Assembly: GCA_036768485.1 (NCBI GenBank)
Contig: JAVLUZ010000154.1
Coordinates: forward strand, 43,836,584 to 43,900,583
Reading direction: 5' to 3'
Source of the DNA: Mermis nigrescens
Taxonomy: Eukaryota; Nematoda; Enoplea; Mermithida; Mermithidae
Length of the DNA: 64,000 nt
This document shows positions 55,578 through 64,000 of the stretch, piece after piece. The number at the start of each line of letters is the position of its first letter. Positions within the stretch are counted from its first letter, which is position 1. The notes under the pieces were generated by a model. That model was not told the DNA's origin, searched no databases, and saw only the letters and a program-made list of their open reading frames with translations. Position numbers and translations under genes: made by a program.

Positions 55578-56375
55578 TAGCTAATAAGCTTAATGATTTG
55601 ACCCGCAACTTGAGACCCTTGCCTCTTGAGTTAAACGGTCACCTCGGGATAACCGTGTGGTGAAAATGCATAAGAATTTAAGTTCAATAAATCATGAAGT
55701 GGTTAGCAAGATCATGTCCCGCTCTATATTCGCTTTTGGCTGATTGTGAACCAGACAAGTTGCGACCGGTTTTCCTGACGGCCTATAATGAAGGCGTAGA
55801 ACATTCAGTATCTGTTTCAAACAAGAATCACGATGTAAAAAGGTTACGGAAAACAGAATATGTATGGATCATGAAGCTTCGATTACACAAAAGACCCTAG
55901 AACACTGGATTGCAAAAACTTTCTAAAAGTCGAAAGGGGATAGAACGAAGTGTTCTAATCGATCCCCACGTAGCTTCTTGCGAAAAATAAACGAAATTTG
56001 TCAGAACCAGAATGCTGGGTTTTAATTGATTTAGCAGGGTTCATCAGTTGAGGCGAAACCATAAATGAGCAGCAGCCAAACTAGGAGGGTCAAAACCGGC
56101 CAAAATCTCAATCCTGGTGCTTTATCGATTTTAGGGAATTTTATCGATTCTACAGGGGTCTAAACCCCCACGCCCATGTGTGGCAGAAAGCTAGTTTCAG
56201 GCCCAAGAAAATGCTTGCGATTGTGCTAGGAGTGTATCGACGTGTAAAATCTGATCAAAATTTGATCGCCTAATTGAAGAGCTGTCTTTTGTTTCACAAA
56301 CTAATATATAGGTGTCTCAATAGGTTTATTAAGCGAAAATGGTGATTCTTTAATGCAGTGACATATTATTAAATA
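55578..56375. other. Interval between two palindrome elements
   Basis: 55694-55900 (+) is a 68-codon open frame with ordinary amino-acid composition but no domain I recognise and no paralogue here. 56060-56183 is a degenerate 6-bp-family MITE (ends CCATAAATGAGCAGCAGCC and CCCATGTGTGG). The rest is unassigned. Confidence 0.4.
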
Positions 56376-57132
56376 GCAAAGAAAAATGCTCCGATGGAAC
56401 AAAAAAGATGAATATACTTGGAATTGTGGATTATTATGGATGTAAAAAGGAGGGGACTAGGAAAAATCTACCTAAAGTCGGAAAATCTGCTAAAAATCAC
56501 ACTTTCTCTAAGCAACGCGAAAAGTCGATGTATATTCTGCGGCCAACAGATTAAAATAAATATTCAACCATAACAATGATTGAAACAGCAGCACGTTAGC
56601 TATGCAGTAGCTATGGGAAATGATATTAAGTAAACTAACAGTCTTCCAAGCCAATTGAATGAAATAGCAAACATCGAAGACAATTGAAGACATGGTTGGT
56701 TAAAAACAGTAGGAAACACGTAAGTTGACTTGAAACAGACTTAATGTAGATACACTAGCATGCCCGAAACGATTGTGTGCACTAATCAATCGGCTCCTGT
56801 TTTGCTTGCTATAATGCTCATAAAACAAAACAATTTTAAATACAATACCTCTTAGTTTTCTATCAATCAGGTGCCAGCAATTTAAAAAAGTAACCTTGAT
56901 AGATTTCGTTTATACACTCTTATCTGAAACTTCGAACATTATTTAAAAAAGACACTTTTTTAGAGGCCGCAGAATATACATCGATTTTTTGCGTTGCTTA
57001 GAGAAAGTGTGATTTTTAGCAGATTTTCCGACTTTAGGTAGATTTTTCCTAGTCCCCTCCTTTTACATCCATAATAATCCACAATTCCAAGTATATTCAT
57101 CTTTTTTGTTCCATCGGAGCATTTTTCTTTGC
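56376..57132. mobile_element. Palindromic (foldback) element copy a, intact
   Basis: 757 bp, the cleanest copy. The left arm GCAAAGAAAAATGCTCCGAT reads through TGGATGTAAAAAGGAGGG. The right arm is an almost exact inverse over about 165 bp, ending TTTTTCTTTGC. TA on both sides (56374-56375, 57133-57134). The centre contains GCTATGCAGTAGCTATGGG. No coding frame. The arm family continues on its right side only. Confidence 0.88.
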
Positions 57133-60060
57133 TAGTACACTACTTTTAATTAGCGTGATTTCAGTACATCAGTCAGTAAACACAATCAGTAACATGCCAC
57201 AATAATGACAACAGTCCAAGAACGCGGAAAACAATATTGTTCTTAACATCAGTATTATCCTTTTTAAACAAGACAACCTTATTGACACCATCCATTTTCA
57301 AATTAAAACTGCATTAAGTTATTTCTTCTTAATGTGCAGTTCACTTATAATCAAGCACAAAAATTTAACCAACGAATTCACATTGCAAATCCTCACTCAA
57401 TCAATACACAAGCACAATGTGTTGTGACTTTTGAAATTGAAAACACCCAATTATCAATTTTCAAATTGAAAATTGGGTCAATTTTCAAATTGAAAATTGG
57501 GTGTTTGAATTTGCGATGAAGAAAATAATCAAAAGATAGTCACTTGGTTTATTTAAGCCGTGTAATAAAATAACGACCGTCCACCAATTCCAAACTAAAC
57601 GCAACTAATCTGATCACTATGAAAAAGTTTTGAAAAATGAGCTTGCTAAGCGAGAGTTGTAAACCAAGAGAAACTTAAAGTTAAAACCTACCATTAAAAT
57701 TATGAGAGTATTATAAAAGATTTTAAACTTCAAGAAAATGGAAAAGGCGGGATGTTGGTAAATTAGAAGGCAAAGATTTTCGGCAAAAATTCAAAAACTT
57801 CACGCAAATATCAAATGTAAGGAACACTAACGCTTTGATTTGGTAGTAAAATAAATTTGTAGTATAGACTACATATTAACAACAAATGAATAGTGCAAAC
57901 TTTACACAACTACTAGGTGTAGAGAATACTAACAGTTTACGGCTTATTAATGTACATGATTACAATAAAGCTGTATATCTTTGTCGACTTCTGTGCACAG
58001 TGGTGTGATTGCTGGTTCATTTTAAACCACTTTTGCAGGCAATTTACATCAATTAAACGATAGCTCTCCATGTGCAAGATTTTGTGAAACATATTATAAA
58101 CACGGCTAAGAAAGATTTAACTTTAATGCAACCCATTTAAGACAAAATTACATCTCTTCAATGATCTAAGGACACTTGAACATAATTTTTAAATCACTTC
58201 AGATTACTTTTGAGGGTAAACAAACTCACTTAATTGATGTCTCACATATGAATCCTTGAAAATTTCTTGACTTCAGTTACAAAGTCTCTGCAAGTCTATC
58301 GAATTAGGGTTAACACGTAACGTAAACTTTACACAAACACATAGCGTAAAGAATATTTTAGTCGGATTCGTAATTTTGATATTGCTCCGATATTTCTTTC
58401 AACATTTATGGAAAAATGAGTCTCCATAATGTTTTAAAGACAATAAACATTAGGTTTAAACCACTTTGCAATACTGCTGAGTGTAAGCAAGCGCGCCCAA
58501 TTGACGTATATATTTCATTCCCTGTAAATTTTTATATCTCAGGAAAAAATTTCGATTTTTGCAATGCTCTAGAACAAAGGCTAACATGCAGTGTAAAAAA
58601 TTACTCGGATATTATGATCAACATTCATGAAAAAATTATGTCTCTACAATGATCTGAGGACATATAAACAATGAATGTAAACTACTTTACATCACTGTTG
58701 GATGTAAACAAACGCGCCTACGTGACGTCTCACATTTGATCCTTTGAAAACTTCTAGGCTCCAAGAAAAAATTAGGTTTCAGGAATGCTCAAAAACGAAG
58801 ATAAATATATATGTAGTGTAAACTTCATGTAAACACCTAGTGTAAAGAAGATTTTAGTCAGATTCGTAATTTTGATATTGTTCCGATATTACGATTAATA
58901 TTTATGAAAAAATTAAGTCTACATAATGTTCTATGGGCAAACTAACAATCGGTGTAAACTACTTTACAACACCGTAGAGTGTAAACATATGCGCCAGACT
59001 GGCATATCAAATTTGATTCCTGGTCCATTTCTAGACTTGATAAACGTGTCCCTGACTCGTAACCGGAGAAGCAGGCAGAAAAAACAAGACAGAAACGCAT
59101 TTAAAACTCCAAATTTTTGACTTTACACTCGCTAAATATTAATGTATAGACAATTTGCTTTGACATGCACCCGATATAAAGCACTTTATTTTTATTCTAT
59201 TAGACTTATCCCGACTTCTGGACGGAGAAAGTGGCGAACAAAAAACGCAACAAAAACGTATTCTCCATCATTTAGAACACTGTAAACTTTAAAATTCCGT
59301 ACCGAACTCCCCATTGAGTTTTAAAGAAATTCGGTTTGGTACAATTTGTAGCTTTTAAATCGTAGTACATTCCTGTGTGCCAAAATTCTGTTGCAAAAAT
59401 TATTTGGCATGATTTATCAATCAAACTTCGGAAAAAACGTGTTTTTTAGCCCATTTTTTACCTCTGATTTCGAACTTTACACCCCCATAAATAACTCAAT
59501 ATTGCGTTTTTTTAAATGCGGTTTGCTGCGATGTTTAGCCCCTGTGAGGCACTTTATTAATGCTGTCTTCGATTTGCACTGACTCATAAGCGGAAAAATT
59601 TGGCAGAGAAATCTTAGTTAAAATCCGTTTTTTACACCATCCACTAGAGTGTAAACTTTAAACCCCAGGATCTAACTCACCATAGAGCATAGAAGACTTT
59701 GCTTATAAGCAGAATGTAGCCCTTGATCCGCTCTACATTTTTGTCAGAAAACATTTTAAAAACCTCATAAGCGGAGTTAGTATCGGACATAGGAAGGTTG
59801 AAAACTCGACCAAAAAGTGCTTTTTCACCCCCAGATTTTCGCACTCTTTACACTGCCGTTCGATAAATAATGCGAATTTCAAAAACAAAAAAAAGTGTCA
59901 TCTGTAGAATTCATCCCTCTATTATCCTATTCTGTTCAATCCTTCGAGTCATCAATACTCAGTTGTCCACATGCCGCAGTAAAAAGGTCCCAAAATTTGT
60001 CCTATGTTATAACGTTACACAAAAACTTTACACCTTCTTTACACAGTCAATTTTGAGTTT
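57133..60060. repeat. Inverted arm of the large palindrome-associated repeat
   Basis: Order from the palindrome outwards: CTTTTAATTAGCGTG and AACAATATTGTTCTTAACATCAG (57140-57260), a perfect AT-rich hairpin (57433-57515), TTTACAC units with AGTCGGATTCGTAATTTTGATATTG (57840-58990), then the outer part (59090-59860, AAGCGGAAAAATTTGGCAGAG and GACTTATCCCGACTTC). This mirrors 52020-53341. It borders the 3' end of BEN gene B. Confidence 0.72.
57433..57515. repeat. Perfect hairpin of CAATTTTCAAATTGAAAATTG units
   Basis: AAACACCCAATT at the left pairs with AATTGGGTGTTT at the right. Between them the unit TCAATTTTCAAATTGAAAATTGGG, itself palindromic, occurs twice. It could extrude as a long cruciform. 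Confidence 0.9.
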
Positions 60061-60279
60061 CAAGAAAAAACAAAAAAACACGGGCAGCGAATTTTTTTAT
60101 TATCTTTCTTTTAAAAAAAACCGCACCTTCCAGAAGTGTCCCGTTATAGCTGTAGGGGGTGCCCAGGTGTTGGGGGTACCCAAGTATATTATAGGTACGC
60201 GCTAACGCGCTACCTATGATTAAATCTTCGCTGAACTTCGTACTATAACGCGATGGAATAACAAAAGGGCGTCTGTGAA

Positions 60280-60564
60280 TCAATTTTCTTTGACAATCAA
60301 ACTAGTTTCATTTAGAAGTGTGGTTTTGCGTCTGAGTTTCGTGTCAATGATGTTTCGGCATTTGACCCACTGCTGATCGGCGCTGCCCTCGTTGCTCATA
60401 ATTGGATAACACGTGATAACGTTCATTTTACGTTTGTCCAGCTTGCGGTAGCCGTTGATGCGCAAAATCGTGGCGCCAAAACGCTCTTGGGGATCAAACG
60501 AAAAATCTACGAGCAGTTGGGTGAAAAGGCTGCGACTGCGGGCCACATTTTGTAGCCGTTCGAC
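60280..60564 (-). CDS. BEN-domain gene B, last exon (BEN domain)
   Basis: The exon is 95 codons from acceptor GATATTCAG before 60564 (phase 0) to TGA at 60280-60282. It begins VERLQNVARSRSLFTQLL and contains QERFGATI, GYRKLDKRKMNV and WVKCRNIIDTKLRRK, the BEN-domain pattern. It aligns throughout with the gene A exon at 12311-12607. Compared with A, it lacks about five residues between the KMN and EGSAD motifs, inside a predicted BEN helix, which could alter DNA binding. The C terminus after KLRRKT differs between the paralogues. Exon 3 lies 1.6 kb upstream at 62159-62339. Confidence 0.75.
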   Translation of the reverse strand, partial: VERLQNVARSRSLFTQLLVDFSFDPQERFGATILRINGYRKLDKRKMNVITCYPIMSNEGSADQQWVKCRNIIDTKLRRKTTLLNETSLIVKEN

Positions 60565-62158
60565 CTGAATATCTTCATTTTCGCCGAAAAAAATATGAAA
60601 AATAATCCAAAATTGAAATTTTAGCAATTAAGGATTTTCATAATTTTAAAATAACGTTGGTAATAATAATAATTTTAATAATTGTATAAGCGATTAAAAG
60701 TTTGTGACTTCTTGAGAAATAATCGGCAACGAATTACAAAAATTCCCTGATGGTCATGCGAAACAATATCATTTTGTTGTCTTTCGAAGCACGAATCGTT
60801 TCTAGCGCAACTATTTTTCCAAAAGTCTCCAGCCCTATAAAAATTTTCAATTGTTGGATAGAAGTAACATCATTTCCAATCGGAGCGTTGGATGTTCCAA
60901 GAATGTTTGCTAAATGTGTCCGCAAAGAATTAAGTGTATAAAGGTGGCTCGAAATATGTATCGTAAACAAAAAAATTATGACTCTAAGAATGAAAATGAA
61001 CAGACTTGAAATAAGATTCAAGTTGTGTTGAAGACAATGAGACGGGATCGTAGAAGGACTTCTTCAAAACCTTGATTTTTCGATTCCAACCAAGAGGAAG
61101 CACTAGACATAATTGTTTTGTTTTTAGATAGAATTTCTTAAATGACAATCAAGATGATAGAACTATTGTAAAGAAATATAAAAATAAAAATAGAAATATC
61201 AAGTAAAATTATGCACTCTGGAGCAAAAAATATATACATAGACGGAATTTGAATACAAAAATGCATTAAAATTGTAAATTAAGTTTGCGGATATCACTAA
61301 AATTCCTATAATTATTAAAGTTCAAATGTCGAAAATGAGACTTTGTCACGGCTTATCAAGAGATTGTTAATTTTTGATAGTTCCTATCGACTGGGCGAGT
61401 TTTCACCAAAACAATTTATAAATTTTGTCGCCACCTAGCAAATAAAAAATGACTTATTGACTTCCAGTATACAAAGTACCAAATGACAGATCAAACGGAG
61501 TTTCTTGACCTGAAATGACCTTAAACATTGACATAAGTGTTAAATGCTTAAAAACTACCATAATTGACAGTTTATGGTCGATTTTGAATCGCAAAACGCT
61601 TTATTTGACCTTGATTTTTACTACCTTTCAAAAAATTTAGTCAATTGACCTTTTTAGATGCACAACATGGTCGGTATTCGTGGGAGATCTGTCAGAGAGC
61701 TTTTTTATGGCAAAATGGTCTTGACAATGACTGGTGAAAATGTTAAAACAGCGCCAAAATTGTGTTATTTTACATTTCTTTTTTGTGTATGTAACTACAT
61801 GCTTGTCTTTTATTGAATGATTTTCATTCATGTTTTGGCTTTTGCTTTGTATCTTATGTCGTCTCATTTTTCCGTTCTGATGTCTCATCTGATCTAAGGA
61901 TTATTAAGTGATATATTTTTGGGCCAAAACGACCCCAAAAACTGGTATAAGTGTTAAAATAGCGTGAAAACAATCTTTACAGTTTCTGATCTATTTCATG
62001 CACTTTTGAAAAAGTTGCTTCCTCATCCATGCTTGGTTTTTATTACGCCTCATTCTCCCCCGAAAAATTTTATTTTTTTGATCTGGTGGTCCAGACCCAC
62101 GAAACCACCATGTGTATGTCTTATCTAGATCCATTGTGTGCATTTCTATTCGTTATAC
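60565..62158 (-). other. Last intron of BEN gene B
   Basis: 1.6 kb between donor GTATAA (62158) and acceptor ATTCAG (60565). AT-rich, no recognised transposon, unlike the corresponding 9-kb intron of gene A. Short frames at 60734-61021 and 61637-61888 show no domain. Confidence 0.55.
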
Positions 62159-62339
62159 CTGCTTTGCTGGCAAGAAGCCTTCGTCAGGATGAAAAGGTAC
62201 ATCCACGAGATGCCGAGGAAAAATAATTTTGCCATTCGACGAACTCTCACTTTTTCCATTGAACGTATTATTGGGATTGTAATCTAAAATCAAAATTGCA
62301 TCTATTGCCAAATTTACATTCATTTCGCACCCCACTGAA
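62159..62339 (-). CDS. BEN-domain gene B, exon 3
   Basis: The exon is 181 bp, acceptor CATTTTTATAG before 62339 (phase 2), donor CAG|GTATAA at 62158 (phase 0). It encodes 60 codons: MNVNLAIDAILILDYNP in the first half, then FPRHLVDVPFHPDEG and a PAKQ end. The second half matches gene A exon 3 (21622-21760). The first half is 14 residues longer and diverged. Phases agree with exon 2 upstream (ends phase 2) and the BEN exon downstream (starts phase 0). Confidence 0.72.
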
Positions 62340-63187
62340 CTATAAAAATGCGCCCTTTTTAACTTCAAAAAGGTAATGTTTTTAGTTTTTCCATTTTTAT
62401 TATATTTTATTTATAAAATTTCCATATTTTGCGTATCGTGTACGATCCAGAAAATAAAAGTTACGTTTTCTAAATTTCATTTCGTAATGACAAACCTTTG
62501 TGACATTTTGCATCTGTTTCAAGAAATGCAACGGGCATTATTTAGCCAAAGACCAATAATACTCGCAAAGGCCGCGTTTTAGAGAGTTTCGAATTTCCCG
62601 AGAAAAAAAGGATTTTTATGTGGGAAATATGCAAAATTAGAGCTAAAAAGGAGTAAAAATCGAAATTTTTATAAATATGCTCAAATTATCCGAGATTCTT
62701 GAATTTGTCCCTAGTCTCCCCTTTCACATCCTTAACAATGAAGAAATTCAAGTTTGTTTACCTTTTTTTGTTCCATTGGAGCATTTTTTCTTTGCTAGTG
62801 TTCTAATAGTCGAGTTCAAAAATATTTTCAGAATTTTCGTCCTCATTTATTAAATGCTTCTAGCAAGTATCCAGATATTAATAGAAATAGTAAGTAACAA
62901 TTAATATGAAACTCATCATCTCAGGAACCAAACTGAAATTTCAGTCTTAAATCTTACATCTTTTCCTCATATACGCGATGTATAGTCATGAATGGGCAGA
63001 ACTGCAAATGACGAAAAGCGTATTTACTGTGTGGGGAGGAATATAAGTACCATTTCCGACATTTCTCATCAGTTTATACACATTGGAATTATAAGTTCCC
63101 GAGAAAACGCAAAATTTTACATAAATCTATCAGTGGGTCAGCGGAGTATTTTACTTCTGAGGATCAAATCCCTAGTCAATAACTTAC
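62340..63187 (-). other. Intron of BEN gene B with a half palindrome element
   Basis: 848 bp between donor GTAAGT and acceptor TTTATAG. 62695-62805 is the right half of the palindrome family (copy f: GTCTCCCCTTTCACATCC, AAGAAATTCAAG, GTTCCATTGGAGC, ending CTTTGCTAG). The rest is unassigned. Confidence 0.6.
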
Positions 63188-63522
63188 TCATTAGTAGTGC
63201 ACACAGCCAGCTGATCATCAGCCGACGCATCATCCAACGAGCAATCAGTTGAATTGTGATCGCTTGCCGAATATTCTATTCTCTGCCCTGTAGGGCATTC
63301 CGCAGGGCTCGCTTCAGCTTAGTCGTCAACGCACTGTTCGTATCAATACGTTGCAAATGCTGAACTGTTTTGTCGATTCCGTTGACCAAATTAGATAAAT
63401 CAGTAGCTATTTTTTCGTTCTGTGATTCGAGCACGAAACGTATGGAAGCTCCGGTTTCATCTATTTCAGGAATCAAAACAGGACGTCCAAAACAGCCTCC
63501 TATTGGGAAATCAGCCGGGGAG
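63188..63522 (-). pseudogene. BEN-domain gene B, exon 2, frame broken by a 5-bp duplication
   Basis: The donor is a perfect GA|GTAAGT at 63187-63188, phase 2. Protein features match gene A exon 2: HLQRIDTNSALTTKLKRAL and, at the end, DDQLAVCTTN. The two halves lie in different frames. Between them, near 63270-63280, the minus strand has GAATA twice in tandem, five extra bases that create a TAG stop. The conserved sequence resumes in frame if one copy is ignored. The start is uncertain: the acceptor equivalent to gene A is at 63420-63421 (TCACAG, phase 0). An open, coding-looking stretch (with CFGRPVLIPEIDETGASIRF) extends to another acceptor at 63523, so the exon may be longer here. Exon 1 is not in the window. 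Confidence 0.65.
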
Positions 63523-64000
63523 CTGTTTTGAGTTACATGGCCAAAAAATATTTGTACGTACGCCAAAACACCTTGAAAATACTCAAACAATGCGTTTTCA
63601 GCGTACAACAATGGTTTTTTTAAGTTAATCTAACAAAGTACAAGAAACCAAACCTTAAAACCTATCTCATTGAAAAGAGCATAAAATTCTCTATCTATTT
63701 ATAGAAAAATTTTTTGGAAGATCTTAAATGCGCAAAGAATTGTGGATGTGCAAAACTACAGTAATTTTCCAATATGGCTGCCTACATGGCTAGAAATGAA
63801 AAATGCGAATTCTTGATCGAATTGGACGAGTAAATAATCATTCGAAAGCTCGTTTCACGCTCTTTCCATATTAGGCTTAAACATTCAATAATATACAACC
63901 TGTAATTTAAAACGCTTTTCTAGAGTAAACGGCGGGCTTCAAAAGAAAAACCAAAAAATGAACATTTTAGAGGATGCTAACACGCAACTATTTTGCCAGT
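63523..64000. other. Upstream intronic or non-coding sequence of BEN gene B
   Basis: AT-rich. The open frame of exon 2 continues to 63611 without a convincing start. No equivalent of gene A exon 1 is present, so the 5' end of gene B lies beyond the window or is lost. Confidence 0.45.

Noticed and set aside
55694..55900. 68-codon plus-strand frame with ordinary composition.
   Set aside because: No domain, no paralogue and no splice context. Length is within chance expectation.

Overview
The window comes from the nuclear genome of an animal, most likely an invertebrate. It is AT-rich and gene-poor, with spliced genes, BEN-domain exons and dense layers of transposable elements. I saw no tRNA or rRNA gene, no CRISPR array and no bacterial operon. 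I cannot name the species.

Layout. (1) 1-10239, minus strand: a long Ty3/gypsy-type LTR retrotransposon, cut by the window start. It carries gag, protease, reverse transcriptase-RNase H and integrase with a GPY/F module and a PWWP-like tail. Unusually, it has a further frame downstream of integrase that encodes all three motifs of a DEDDy 3'-5' exonuclease. Its 5' LTR is 9187-10239. The frames are interrupted by three in-frame TGA codons and about four single-base shifts. (2) 12311-35568, minus: host gene A, a BEN-domain gene whose exons (35253-35568, 22222-22448, 21622-21760, 12311-12607) are separated by introns full of transposons. (3) 60280 to about 63522, minus: gene B, a paralogue with the same exon order, splice phases and motifs, and a 5-bp tandem duplication that shifts its frame.

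Between and inside the genes are several groups of elements. hAT-type non-autonomous elements with exact 8-bp target duplications lie at 12712-15323, 16147-17768, 18197-18905, 32632-35153 and 33427-34725. A MITE family of about 250 bp has 6-bp duplications. A gag-only LTR element (26287-30624) has near-identical LTRs. A solo LTR of the first element is nested inside another solo LTR (53418-54964). A pogo-like remnant keeps a Pipsqueak/CENP-B-type DNA-binding domain (39194-40494). A broken Tc1 element spans 48.7-50.3 kb. Several foldback elements have arms made of short tandem repeats. A recurrent large repeat pairs a 650-820 bp palindrome with long arms rich in GTGTAAAG/TTTACAC.

The two BEN genes are probably the only host protein-coding genes here. 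BEN proteins bind DNA and act in chromatin repression. The order of insertions can be read in places: in intron 1 of gene A a palindrome element was hit by a hAT element, which was in turn hit by another hAT element and a MITE.
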